A stretch of DNA of 64,000 nt from NCBI RefSeq assembly GCF_040117685.2, contig NZ_JBEDYP020000014.1, positions 186,001-250,000 of the forward strand. Direction: 5' to 3'. This DNA is from Gracilimonas sp040117685. Its GTDB lineage: Bacteria; Bacteroidota; Rhodothermia; Balneolales; Balneolaceae. The notes beneath the pieces were generated by a model that saw only the letters and a list, made by a program, of their open reading frames with translations, ran no database searches and was not told where the DNA came from. Shown here piece after piece: positions 1 through 9,258 of this stretch. Position 1 is the stretch's first letter. Every line of letters starts with the position of its first letter. The translations under genes were made by a program, and so were the position numbers.

Positions 1-3000
1 TTAAGGGTATAGCTACCTTCCGGAAGTTGATCCAGAGGGTACTCGATACGCCCCCGCGTGAAATCATTTAAACTGCCCTCATAAAAATCGTTGAGGACGA
101 ACGATTGTTGTGGTTCTGTATCGATTGTAGCAATTATCTCATGTCCTACTCCTGTTCCTGTAGTGTTTATGCCAGATTGATCTTCAAGTTCAATTATCAG
201 TGTTGGTGAACTATTCACCAGGTTTCCGTTTACAAAGCGTTCATTATTCAGAAATACATCCATCTGCGGCCCCGAGCCGTCATCCACGGCGTTTTCATTA
301 ACTCCGTTAAAGCGCACTTTTGTATATGAACCGCCGGCAGTTTGCCCATTACTGTTAGCAAAGAAAATGATTCGGCCGGTGTTGTCTGAAAAGCTGATGT
401 CTTTTGGTACTATAAAAGAAGAGGTAAACTCCCCGTTAGTGATGGCGGCCTTGCCCTTGAATAGAATATCGTTCTCAGCTTCATAATCACAGCCAGAGAG
501 CCGGCAATTGTCCTGAGCTACCCATTCTCTATCGGATGGCAGTGGAACATTACGAGGTGCGTCCATAACGGTGATGACTGCCTCTCCGTTATAATCGGGA
601 AGGGGGTTACCCTGAAGATCCTTTATTTGCCCGGCCAGGTTTACCTGTTCAAGGGCCTTTATGGTCAGTGTGGTATCTTCACCAGCTTCTGAATAGCCGT
701 TAATAGATGTCAGGTCAGCTTGTTGCTCAGGCAGACGAAATTTTGTAGCCGGATCGCCAATCAGTATGAATTTCTTACTGTTTCGGGAAGCTACAACGGT
801 GGAACTGTTGATACTGGAATTTTTGGTGCGCATGTAAATATCACCCAGCCGAAGGGGGCTTCCATCGGAATTACGTTCCACCATTCGCTGGGAAAGAGCC
901 ACATTCAGCCCGAAGTTATTACCGGCGCTGATAGTAAAACTTGTGAAGACGACCCGGGTGGTAGTAAATGCACCTACTATCCCTCCGTTCTCTGCAAAAA
1001 GCAATTGCTCAGCTCCGGATTGAGCTTCGATGTCATCATACCTTCCGAACTGACAGGTAGCTGTTACAAGTACCGCTAATTCATCACGGTTGGTGAGGTT
1101 GGGAATGTAATTAGACAAAAATAGCTCTTCATCAGACAGCGTCTGCTCATTTCCATGGCCCGAATAATTCATCACCAGGGTACCTTCGTTAAACGAATTT
1201 ATGAAAGCGTCTGTAGCTCCGGGTATTTTCCGTCCCGATCCGGTAATCTCAACCGGGTAGGCAAATTCATACACTTTTTTGATTCGGAGTCCGGGCTCCA
1301 TAAAGTTCATGCGCTGGGCGGTTTCATCGGCATTAACTACGTGAATATCTCTGTCGCCGGAATCGGGGAAGTCGTCGTCGGCCGCAAAGGTTAACAGGTT
1401 TTGCCAGCTGCCGGTGTTGGCCGGGTCCTCGTAGGTTTTAATTTTTTGGACGGCTATAGCTGCTTCAGATCTTGTTTGTGCAGAAATTCGGCCGAGTCCA
1501 ATATCCATGTAATGCGAGTTGCTGGTCAGTCCGGCGGACAAATCTCCCTCGTTGTCGTCCAGAAAACCAAAGAAATCATCGGTAGCAAAAGACTGTATCC
1601 TATTTAGAGATTCTTCACTTTGATAGGTGACGATATAATTTTGGAAACCATTGCTGATAATGTTCTTGTAGTCGAAGGTGGCATCCCCAAAAAGGAGTAA
1701 GTACTTCGGGGGTTCCTGTCCGTTGTTTAAAGCCCGGTCGTACAAAAATTTGGCATAGTCGCGAATAGCCGAGGGATCCACAACACCGCCTGAGAATTCG
1801 TTTAAAATCTGTTCTTGGGTCACTACCACAGGGTTTAACCCATCTTTTTGAGTTCGGTAACCGGCCAGGTCATCGGCATATTGCTTGAAGTCTTCAGATG
1901 TGACGATGATATAGTCAGGGTAATCGTTAATTCCTTTGAGATTCTGAGGGGCTACTAATGTACCCATAGCTGGTTGGAAAAAGCTGGATTGAGCTACGAA
2001 CCGTAAGTCATTTCCTGTATAATAATTGAAGCTGAAATTTCCGTTAGATTCGGTTAAACTTAATAGCCTGGGTTGGGTCACATCACTTACATCGAGAATA
2101 ACAGGCTGGCTGCTAAACCCGGAAAGCCGGTATTGAGCAAGTTCGCTGGAAGAACCATCGGCCGGCGAGTAGAAATACAGGTGACCGTTTTGAGCCTGTA
2201 GTTCTCTTCGAACGACCACACGGAACCAATCCAAATAGCCTCTTGAACTAGATTCGTTATGATTGTAAGCAGCTTCGGCTTCAATTATTCCATCTTGAAT
2301 AGTTGGTATGAAGCTGGTCTTGAAGGCACCTTCTACGCCGGATTCACCGCTACTGCAATTATAGCAGCTTCCACATCGGGTGCACGAAATAGCACGGATA
2401 TTTACCGTCTCAACCTGCTGGCCGTTTACCGATACCCGGAAATTGGCAGAATTTGTTGAACGGTTTATAAACTGTCCTTCTACCGTAATCGGGTCACCGG
2501 CAATAATTCCGGCAAGTGTATCTGAGAAAACAGGGATGGAGGTTCCATTGCTGGAAGCATCAAAACGTCTTCCAAACCAACGACGGCCGGACTTTATACT
2601 TTCTTCTGTTTTATAAAGCTCCTCATCCTTCCAAATAAAATCATAAAAAGAGGTTATGGTACGGGAAGGGGATAAGTTGTTGTTAACAGGTGTAAGGCGA
2701 TCTCCGGGAATGTCAGCAACTGTCAGGAAAATAAAGGATTGATCGCTGTAGGGGTGAAGTTGGTGTTCAAAATTGAGACTGTCTCTGAGTACCCGGTGTG
2801 GCGAATTTCCGTAGAAAATTATGCGGTCATTGGTATTAAAAGCGCCGTCACTTTGCCCTTCAACGATAATGGGAATCTGTGAAAGCTCCGGGCGGGTCTG
2901 GTCGTTTGCTTCAGGAAGCTGATAGCCTCCGGTTCCCCAAATCTGGATATTGCGCGGATCAATGGTGCTGATTTCAATCCCTAGGTCTTCAAGGTAGGTG

Positions 3001-3524
3001 GCATCGAGTTCGTAAATCCCGTTTTTAGTGATGGGGATTTTATACCAGATTCCCTCCTCAAAATGGTCACTGTTGTTTTTCTTGGCTGCTCTTAACTGTG
3101 GAAGGCGGGTATCACCGTTTTTATAAACCCGAATCCTGAGTTTTCTAAGCACTTTTGCATTGCTTTCACCATTGCGGGCTATATTTATACTGAGTGCGCT
3201 AACTTTTTTGCCACGGTGAATGCCTGGATCAGAGGTTTCGATTAGCGGTTTAGATATATCAGAAAGGGCTAAAACGGTCGCTTCTTCACGGGAAATTTCA
3301 CTATTAATAGTAGAGACCGCTTGTTCAAGTATCTGGTAACGGGGAGAATTACCTAAAACCGGAACCATCAGCCCATGCGGGGACAGGATTTCAAGCTTCT
3401 CGTTGGAGAACTCGTAATCTGTAAATGAGTCTGTTTCTGCTACTACTTTCAGTTGCTGGGCATTTGCTACTTCAGCAATCAATAAGCAAAGCAAACCACT
3501 AATATAAAGCAGCTTGTTAAGCAT
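1..3524 (-). CDS. porU: Type IX secretion system C25 protease PorU (3' end beyond the window)
   Basis: Gingipain-family (C25) cysteine endopeptidase that acts as the type IX secretion sortase, removing the C-terminal signal of cargo at the cell surface and attaching it to the outer membrane. I translated the minus strand from ATG at 3522-3524: 1174 codons stay open to the window edge. The N-terminus has a Lys, a hydrophobic stretch and an Ala-Gln cleavage site near residue 23. The catalytic histidine is H790 in NYSGHGNE (codon 1155-1157) and the cysteine is C824 in TATCQFGRYDD (codon 1053-1055), both in the sequence context usual for PorU. The region after residue 900 is beta-rich, as in the family's C-terminal Ig-like part. 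The missing 3' end hides the C-terminal domain. No other T9SS gene is visible. Family identity is confident; the exact cargo is unknown. Confidence 0.93.
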   Translation of the reverse strand, partial: MLNKLLYISGLLCLLIAEVANAQQLKVVAETDSFTDYEFSNEKLEILSPHGLMVPVLGNSPRYQILEQAVSTINSEISREEATVLALSDISKPLIETSDPGIHRGKKVSALSINIARNGESNAKVLRKLRIRVYKNGDTRLPQLRAAKKNNSDHFEEGIWYKIPITKNGIYELDATYLEDLGIEISTIDPRNIQIWGTGGYQLPEANDQTRPELSQIPIIVEGQSDGAFNTNDRIIFYGNSPHRVLRDSLNFEHQLHPYSDQSFIFLTVADIPGDRLTPVNNNLSPSRTITSFYDFIWKDEELYKTEESIKSGRRWFGRRFDASSNGTSIPVFSDTLAGIIAGDPITVEGQFINRSTNSANFRVSVNGQQVETVNIRAISCTRCGSCYNCSSGESGVEGAFKTSFIPTIQDGIIEAEAAYNHNESSSRGYLDWFRVVVRRELQAQNGHLYFYSPADGSSSELAQYRLSGFSSQPVILDVSDVTQPRLLSLTESNGNFSFNYYTGNDLRFVAQSSFFQPAMGTLVAPQNLKGINDYPDYIIVTSEDFKQYADDLAGYRTQKDGLNPVVVTQEQILNEFSGGVVDPSAIRDYAKFLYDRALNNGQEPPKYLLLFGDATFDYKNIISNGFQNYIVTYQSEESLNRIQSFATDDFFGFLDDNEGDLSAGLTSNSHYMDIGLGRISAQTRSEAAIAVQKIKTYEDPANTGSWQNLLTFAADDDFPDSGDRDIHVVNADETAQRMNFMEPGLRIKKVYEFAYPVEITGSGRKIPGATDAFINSFNEGTLVMNYSGHGNEQTLSDEELFLSNYIPNLTNRDELAVLVTATCQFGRYDDIEAQSGAEQLLFAENGGIVGAFTTTRVVFTSFTISAGNNFGLNVALSQRMVERNSDGSPLRLGDIYMRTKNSSINSSTVVASRNSKKFILIGDPATKFRLPEQQADLTSINGYSEAGEDTTLTIKALEQVNLAGQIKDLQGNPLPDYNGEAVITVMDAPRNVPLPSDREWVAQDNCRLSGCDYEAENDILFKGKAAITNGEFTSSFIVPKDISFSDNTGRIIFFANSNGQTAGGSYTKVRFNGVNENAVDDGSGPQMDVFLNNERFVNGNLVNSSPTLIIELEDQSGINTTGTGVGHEIIATIDTEPQQSFVLNDFYEGSLNDFTRGRIEYPLDQLPEGSYTL

Positions 3525-3750
3525 AAAGGAACTAATCGTTTACTGGTTTCGCGTATTAACGCTTAAGGTTTTGTAGCAGTTTTTCTATATAAGGATATAG
3601 TACTTCGAGTTAAGATTGACCTGTAAGATGAGAATGTTCTCTGTGCTGATGTTTAGTTAACGATAAATGAATAGTAGCTTTGGTCTATACAGTAGAGTCG
3701 TTTGTTTCAGGTCTGCTTTATAATAGGTCGGTGAAATAATAATGTCAATA

Positions 3751-3784
3751 AAAAAATACCCCGCTTAAAAATGTAAGCGGGGTA
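3751..3784 (-). terminator. Intrinsic terminator after the thiolase gene
   Basis: A perfect 11-bp stem (3757-3767 with 3774-3784, TACCCCGCTTA) with a 6-base loop. It is followed on the minus strand by six T residues (3756-3751). It starts 8 bp past the thiolase stop codon. The rest of the 3525-3750 stretch, upstream of porU, holds no gene that I can support. Confidence 0.9.
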
Positions 3785-3791
3785 GGTTCTT

Positions 3792-4970
3792 TTAAAGCAT
3801 TTCCAGCACAAGGGAGGAAGCTCCGCCTCCACCGTTACAGATACCGGCACAACCGTATTTGCCTTTTGTTCTGCGAAGGGCATGGATGAGGGTAACGATA
3901 ATCCGTGCTCCTGAACATCCGAGCGGGTGTCCAATACTTACTGCACCCCCATGGATGTTTACCTTGTCAGGATCAAGCTCTAATATCTGATTGTTAGCCA
4001 AAGCTACAACCGAAAAGGCTTCATTGATCTCAAAAAGGTCGATGTCACTCTTTGTCAGCCCGGCTCTCTTAAGCGCAATCGGGATGGCATCAGCCGGAGC
4101 AGTTGTAAACCATTCCGGGGCTTTAGCTGCACTGGCATGGCTCAATATTTTTGCTAATGGCTTAAGTCCGAGTTCTTTGGCTTTGTCTGCACTCATCACC
4201 AACACCGCTGCTGCACCGTCATTAATACTGGAGGCATTGGCAGCCGTTACAGTCCCTTCTTTGTCAAACACCGGTCGCAAATCCGGAATCTTTTCAAAAC
4301 GAACTTTATCCAGTTCTTCGTCTTTTTCTACTTCGGTTACATTTCCTCTGCGGTCTTTAACTTTAACCTTTATCAGCTCGTCTTTGAAGTAGCCCTTTTC
4401 CGTGGCTTCGATGGCTCTTTTGTACGAATTAATAGCATATTCGTCCTGTTCTTCACGGCTGATGTTGCACTCTCTGGCGCAAAGATCGCCGGCATTGCCC
4501 ATCAGGTATTTGTTATATACATCCCAAAGGCCGTCTTTCACGATGCCGTCTTCGGCTTCAACGTGCCCGTATTTGGCCCCAAAACGTTGCTTAGGCAGAT
4601 AATAGGGAACATTACTCATACTCTCCATTCCACCTGCTACAATGATATCTGCTTCGCCTAAACGAATCTGGTCGGCGGCGATCATGATCGACTTCATCCC
4701 GGAAGCACACACTTTATTTACCGTGGTTGCAGGAGTACGCTCGTGAAGCCCTGCTTTCATAGCTGCCTGCCTGGCCGGTGCCTGCCCGATACCTGCTGAA
4801 AGTACATTGCCCATTACCACCTCCTGTACATCATCGGGCTTAATGCCTCCTGATTTTACCGCTTCAAGGATGGCCGATGCGCCCAACTCGGGTGCAGAAA
4901 AGGAAGAAAGGCTGCCTCCAAAGGAGCCCATGGGGGTTCGTTTTGCAGATACAATTACAACGTCTCGCAT
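3792..4970 (-). CDS. Acetyl-CoA C-acetyltransferase (thiolase)
   Basis: Thiolase of 392 aa, the usual length. The three catalytic residues are present at the classical positions: C88 (NKVCASGMKS), H348 (SIGHPLG) and C378 (GICNGGGGASS), matching C89/H348/C378 of biosynthetic thiolases. It condenses or cleaves acetoacetyl-CoA or 3-ketoacyl-CoA in the cytoplasm. It is the last gene before a strong terminator, and an 84-bp gap separates it from the PLP-enzyme gene upstream. Two acyl-CoA dehydrogenases lie about 14 kb away, so a degradative role is as likely as a biosynthetic one. Sequence alone does not separate short-chain from broad-range thiolases. Confidence 0.93.
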   Translation of the reverse strand: MRDVVIVSAKRTPMGSFGGSLSSFSAPELGASAILEAVKSGGIKPDDVQEVVMGNVLSAGIGQAPARQAAMKAGLHERTPATTVNKVCASGMKSIMIAADQIRLGEADIIVAGGMESMSNVPYYLPKQRFGAKYGHVEAEDGIVKDGLWDVYNKYLMGNAGDLCARECNISREEQDEYAINSYKRAIEATEKGYFKDELIKVKVKDRRGNVTEVEKDEELDKVRFEKIPDLRPVFDKEGTVTAANASSINDGAAAVLVMSADKAKELGLKPLAKILSHASAAKAPEWFTTAPADAIPIALKRAGLTKSDIDLFEINEAFSVVALANNQILELDPDKVNIHGGAVSIGHPLGCSGARIIVTLIHALRRTKGKYGCAGICNGGGGASSLVLEML

Positions 4971-5054
4971 GATCGAAATTAGTTTTGAATTAGATATTCT
5001 GTAAGCGCTTTTTCAGCGTTTGAAAGATACTAAAGGCTCAGGAATGATGATATA

Positions 5055-6191
5055 CTAAAATGCCTGTTTCAGGTCATCGATGAGGTCATCAGCGTCTTCA
5101 ATTCCAACGGAAATACGAATAAGAGAGTCTTTTAATCCTGCTTTCTCACGTACCTCTTTTGGAATGGAACCGTGAGTCATGGATGCGGGGTGGCTAATCA
5201 AAGATTCCACACCACCCAAACTTTCAGCTAAGGTGAAAATCGAGGTGTTACTCATAAATTTAGTGGCGGCTTCGATCGAGTCGTCTTTCAGGGTGAAAGA
5301 AAGCATGGCTCCGAAGTCATCCATTTGTTTAGCAGCTAATTCATGCTGTGGATGAGATGACAAGCCGGGATATAATACAGACTCAACTTTATCATGACTA
5401 TCCAGGAAGGAAGCTATTTGCTTGGCATTATCAACCGATCGTTGAACACGTACGCTTAAGGTTTTTATGCCTCTTAAGGTTAGATAGCAATCCATTGGCC
5501 CTGGCACCGCACCGGATGTTTTGGTTTGGAACCGGAGGTTTTCCATAATCTCCTTATTGGAGCTGGCGACCGCACCATGAATTACGTCAGAGTGTCCGGC
5601 CAAATACTTGGTTGCTGAATGGAGCACGGCATCAGCTCCAAATTCGAGCGGTCGCTGCAGGTACGGAGATGCAAATGTATTGTCTACAACAGTAAGTATA
5701 TCCTTCGGCTTAGCCAGCCCAACTAACGCCTCGATATCAACAATGCGCAACAAAGGATTGGTTGGTGTCTCAATCCACATCAATTTAGTTTGAGGGGTGA
5801 TGGCATCCTTCACCTTATCAAGATCCGTCATATCAACAAATGTGAAATTAATCCCGTAGGGTTCAAACACCTTGGTAAATAGACGGTAGGAGCCTCCGTA
5901 TAAATCATTAGTCGTCACAACGTGATCGCCCGGGCGTAACATTTTCATCAGGGAATCCATTGCTGCAACACCGCTTGAAAAACAAGCGGCTTCATCAGCA
6001 CCCTCTAATCCGGCGATCATTTGCTCGAGAGCTGTGCGGGTAGGGTTTCCAACACGGGCATAATCGTACCCTTTATGTTTATTAGGAGCTTCCTGAGCGT
6101 AGGTTGAAGTTTGAAAAATGGGAGGCATTACCGCGCCTGAAGTTTCTTCTGGCTTCTGGCCGGCATGAATCGTCTTGGTATTAAATTTCAT
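5055..6191 (-). CDS. Cystathionine gamma-synthase or gamma-lyase (Cys/Met metabolism PLP enzyme)
   Basis: 378-aa fold-type I PLP enzyme of transsulfuration. The PLP lysine is K195 in SATKYLAGHSD. The active-site loop DLYGGSYRLF carries Gly where methionine gamma-lyases have Cys, so this is more likely a cystathionine synthase/lyase (metB/metC/cth type) than a methionine lyase; compare the second homologue at 23556-24785. It starts 2 bp after the stop of the TPR lipoprotein gene upstream, so the two are probably cotranscribed. Synthase and lyase cannot be told apart with certainty from sequence. Confidence 0.88.
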   Translation of the reverse strand: MKFNTKTIHAGQKPEETSGAVMPPIFQTSTYAQEAPNKHKGYDYARVGNPTRTALEQMIAGLEGADEAACFSSGVAAMDSLMKMLRPGDHVVTTNDLYGGSYRLFTKVFEPYGINFTFVDMTDLDKVKDAITPQTKLMWIETPTNPLLRIVDIEALVGLAKPKDILTVVDNTFASPYLQRPLEFGADAVLHSATKYLAGHSDVIHGAVASSNKEIMENLRFQTKTSGAVPGPMDCYLTLRGIKTLSVRVQRSVDNAKQIASFLDSHDKVESVLYPGLSSHPQHELAAKQMDDFGAMLSFTLKDDSIEAATKFMSNTSIFTLAESLGGVESLISHPASMTHGSIPKEVREKAGLKDSLIRISVGIEDADDLIDDLKQAF

Positions 6192-6193
6192 AA

Positions 6194-7384
6194 TTAATTA
6201 TCTGCTGAGGCAGTTTTGCGATTTTTTAAAGTTTTGAGAACGCTGAGTTTATTGGTGTATTCTTCGTTGTTCGGATCTATTACAACTAATTTTTCGTAGT
6301 AATCAATCGCAAAGTTAATAAGTGTATAGGCTTTGGATTCGAGGCTGGCTCTGTCGTTCTCAAAAGCAACGGGCAGAAGTGACAAGTACTGAGCTGAAAG
6401 GTTATTATAGAAAACAGCAAGACTTTCAAGGTACTCTGTATTCGAGGTATCTCTTTTAAAGGCTTCGATCAGTTGCGTTTCGGCTTCGTCGCCCATTCCT
6501 TCAGCTTCAAATTTAATCTGCTCAACAAGCATAGTATCATTACTCGTATAGGCTTGCTTCAGGTCTTGTAAAATTCCGGAAGTAATCTGGTAAAGCTGGG
6601 TACCATATACATTTCTCAGGTTGGCATTATTAGGATACTCTGCAACCAGATTCTCAAGTATATCGGCTGCCTGTTCGCTATTTCCATCCGATATGTAGGC
6701 ATTGATCAATCCAAAAGCCAGGTTCATATCTTCCTGCATATTTGTATTGGCCTGCTCATAGTAAGCAGCGGCTTGTTCGGGTTCTCCCTTCTCAAGATGT
6801 AAATATCCAAGATTTTCATAGATTTCGACCGGCTCTTCATCAGCATAATTCAGGGCAGTTTCCAGTGTTTGGATGGCATCATCCAAATTCCCCTCGTTAA
6901 ACTGTGCAATCGATAAGTTCTTATAAGAACTGACAGCGTCTTCCTGTAAGATTAGCGCGTTCTGGAAGTGAATTGCAGCAAGCTGGTATCGTTCAGAAAT
7001 ATCTTCGTTCTCTGAAATTCGAAGTCCGGCATTGTGTTCTGTCTTCCAATATTGCTGCCGCAGGCTATCTATAACGGAAACCTGGGATGCATCAGCTCCA
7101 TATTCTACGGCTAACTCAAAATTATCGGCCGTGTTGTTGTAAAACTCAGCTCGTAATTCGGGATCTGCCTGGTGAGCTAAATCGGCATTAATTGTGGCTT
7201 TTTGAATATAAAGTGAAGGTTGTTCGGGGTTTTCAGCAAGTCGGTTATCAATCTCAATGATGGCTTCCTGATACTTTTTATTTGCGAGCAGTTCATCAAT
7301 GTTAACTTTCGATGTACTGCAGGAAATAAAAAACCCGGCCACAAGAAGTAAGCCTGTTAGCCGGGTAAAATTTGAAATAGTCAT
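6194..7384 (-). CDS. TPR-repeat lipoprotein
   Basis: 396-aa protein with a type II signal peptide (lipobox FISC, Cys at about residue 22), then about eight helical TPR-like units. The clearest are around residues 135-230 (e.g. EIYENLGYLHLEKGEPEQAAA). TPR lipoproteins usually scaffold protein complexes at the membrane; no catalytic domain is present. It lies 23 bp downstream of a second TPR lipoprotein of similar architecture, and the pair look like an old tandem duplication. Specific partner unknown. The 3' neighbour is a metabolic enzyme, which gives no functional hint. Confidence 0.85.
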   Translation of the reverse strand: MTISNFTRLTGLLLVAGFFISCSTSKVNIDELLANKKYQEAIIEIDNRLAENPEQPSLYIQKATINADLAHQADPELRAEFYNNTADNFELAVEYGADASQVSVIDSLRQQYWKTEHNAGLRISENEDISERYQLAAIHFQNALILQEDAVSSYKNLSIAQFNEGNLDDAIQTLETALNYADEEPVEIYENLGYLHLEKGEPEQAAAYYEQANTNMQEDMNLAFGLINAYISDGNSEQAADILENLVAEYPNNANLRNVYGTQLYQITSGILQDLKQAYTSNDTMLVEQIKFEAEGMGDEAETQLIEAFKRDTSNTEYLESLAVFYNNLSAQYLSLLPVAFENDRASLESKAYTLINFAIDYYEKLVVIDPNNEEYTNKLSVLKTLKNRKTASADN

Positions 7385-7407
7385 ATTAAATTTTTTGAAA
7401 TGTGAAA

Positions 7408-8721
7408 TTACATGCCTGCTTTATCCATGGCTTCGGCAGCTTTTTCTTGCATGTCGAGCTGAACGTAAATGCGAGATAGTGATTGCCAGTTGGCGGTATT
7501 GTCAGGCTCAAGCTCTACAGCTTTTTCGTAGTATTTCATGGCTTCACGAAGCTCTTCTTTAGCTTGTTTGTCAAGCTCGCTGGCAAGTTCGTTATCCTGG
7601 GTGAAATTTCTTTTCTCGTATAAAGCAGCAGCTTTATTGGTGAAAGAAATACCAAGATATTGGTAAGCCTTAGGATCTTCCGGACGTAATTCCGTAACTC
7701 TGATCAGTTCAGATTCTGCGCGGTTGCTCAACTCATTCATTTCTGAAGTAAGTTCTTCATTCACAGATACCAAAGAGTCGATGGATGCATTAATGGCATC
7801 TGCTCTGTTGCGGTTGTTCCGAAGCTCAGTACCCAAGTCATAAATCTCATCGTAGTTACTGGTAATTCTTTCAGAAATTTCGGTAGTAGCCTGTAGTAAC
7901 TGAGTTCCCAATGCCAGGTGATATTGAGCATTATCAGGATCTCTTTCGATCAGTGCTTCAATGGTCGCAATAGATTTGTCTCTTTGTCCGGCCTGCATGT
8001 ACACATCAGCTAAAACCTGTACCAGCTGCACACTGTCCGGGTAAGACTCAACACCATTTTCCAGTACGGTAATCGCTTCTTGAGGCTGCTCACTTTCCCG
8101 GTAATAAGTTCCCAATCGTAAGTAATCTTCAGAAGGTGGGTTACCCTTCATCTCCATAGAAGTGTTCAGGGCTTTAATGGCTCCGGGGTAATTGCCGTCG
8201 AGGCTCTGCACCTGAGCAAGGATGTCCCAGGAAAGGGTACTATCAGGATTGATGATTACAGCATTCTCAAGGTGAGCAACAGCTACTTTGATCGGTTCTT
8301 CTACGGTAGCTTTCAGGCTGTCATCATTTACATACTCAATAGCTTTGTTGTGCTCAAAGCCCCAGGTACTAAGGATAAGATTATCCACATCACCGGCTTC
8401 AGAAGGGACTTCTTCCTGAGCTGAGAATTTCTCGCGAGCCGTTACGGCAGACTCTCTGAAATCCTCGTAGGTTCCTTTTCTCTCATTTGGTTGAGGTATT
8501 GTTTTGGCTTTTTCTTTAAACGTCATGGCCTTGTAGTAATAAGGAAGGCCGCTTTCAGGATTATTTCGGATCGAACGGTCTAAAACAGCAAGGGCAGAGT
8601 CATAATTCTGAGTGAAAATATTTTTCTGCGCCTCTTCAATCAAAGGATCTGTCGTTTCACAACTAGCAAGGATCCCTACAAAAAGAACCGCTGAAAGTAA
8701 GTTTCTAAGTAGCTTTTTCAT
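7408..8721 (-). CDS. TPR-repeat lipoprotein
   Basis: 437-aa lipoprotein (MKK start, lipobox LASC, Cys near residue 21) with TPR units spread through residues 30-435. A charged, probably coiled-coil stretch at about 285-330 (NNRNRADAINASIDSLVSVNEE region) interrupts the repeats. It is the first gene of a minus-strand run (this gene, the 6194-7384 TPR gene, the PLP enzyme). The 139-bp gap to the divergent ridA gene must hold both promoters. It resembles its downstream neighbour in layout but is not a close copy. Function not recognised beyond protein-protein scaffolding at the periplasmic membrane face. Confidence 0.85.
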   Translation of the reverse strand: MKKLLRNLLSAVLFVGILASCETTDPLIEEAQKNIFTQNYDSALAVLDRSIRNNPESGLPYYYKAMTFKEKAKTIPQPNERKGTYEDFRESAVTAREKFSAQEEVPSEAGDVDNLILSTWGFEHNKAIEYVNDDSLKATVEEPIKVAVAHLENAVIINPDSTLSWDILAQVQSLDGNYPGAIKALNTSMEMKGNPPSEDYLRLGTYYRESEQPQEAITVLENGVESYPDSVQLVQVLADVYMQAGQRDKSIATIEALIERDPDNAQYHLALGTQLLQATTEISERITSNYDEIYDLGTELRNNRNRADAINASIDSLVSVNEELTSEMNELSNRAESELIRVTELRPEDPKAYQYLGISFTNKAAALYEKRNFTQDNELASELDKQAKEELREAMKYYEKAVELEPDNTANWQSLSRIYVQLDMQEKAAEAMDKAGM

Positions 8722-8860
8722 TTTATTATAAAATTGAATTTGGTTGAAATCGGGTCAAATGTATATGTTATCGAAAATAGTCATATGTGCTGCTTTCTGC
8801 AATTTATTAGCGCATATGCTTTAGATTTTTGTATCACCATAATCATTAAGGAATATATTC

Positions 8861-9238
8861 ATGAAAAAAATACACGCTACAGACAACGCACCGGCTGCCA
8901 TAGGGCCTTATAGTCAGGCAACCTCTTATAACGGAACGCTTTACTGCTCCGGACAGATTCCATTAGATCCTGAAACGATGGAGCTGGTAGGTGAAACTGC
9001 AGCTGAACAGGCTGCTCAGGTTATGACCAATCTTGAAGCTGTACTTGTTGAGGCCGGCATCGATTTCTCACACGTGCTCAAATGCACCATATTCTTGGCA
9101 AGTATGGATGATTTTGGGGCTGTCAATGAAGTGTATGGAGCACGGTTTAAGTCAGATCCTCCCGCACGAGAAACAGTAGCTGTAAAAACCTTGCCGAAAA
9201 ATGTGCTGGTTGAAATCAGCTGTATTGCGCACCTGTAA
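8861..9238 (+). CDS. ridA: RidA family enamine/imine deaminase
   Basis: 125-aa RidA (YjgF) protein. It hydrolyses reactive 2-aminoacrylate and related imines released by PLP enzymes, protecting other PLP enzymes. Signature parts are seen: NAPAAIGPYSQ at the N-terminus with Y17, SGQIPLDP at 30-37, and the carboxylate-binding arginine R103 in PPARETV, equivalent to R105 of E. coli RidA. It is divergent from the TPR genes and stands alone. The three PLP enzymes of sulfur amino-acid and ornithine metabolism in this window are plausible sources of its substrates (inference). Confidence 0.93.
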   Translation: MKKIHATDNAPAAIGPYSQATSYNGTLYCSGQIPLDPETMELVGETAAEQAAQVMTNLEAVLVEAGIDFSHVLKCTIFLASMDDFGAVNEVYGARFKSDPPARETVAVKTLPKNVLVEISCIAHL

Positions 9239-9258
9239 TCTTTTATAAAAGCCGGAAA

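Noticed and set aside
8782..8818. Imperfect inverted repeat CATATGTGC/GCGCATATG in the ridA-TPR gap
   Set aside because: One mismatch and a 19-base spacer; too weak without a known regulator.
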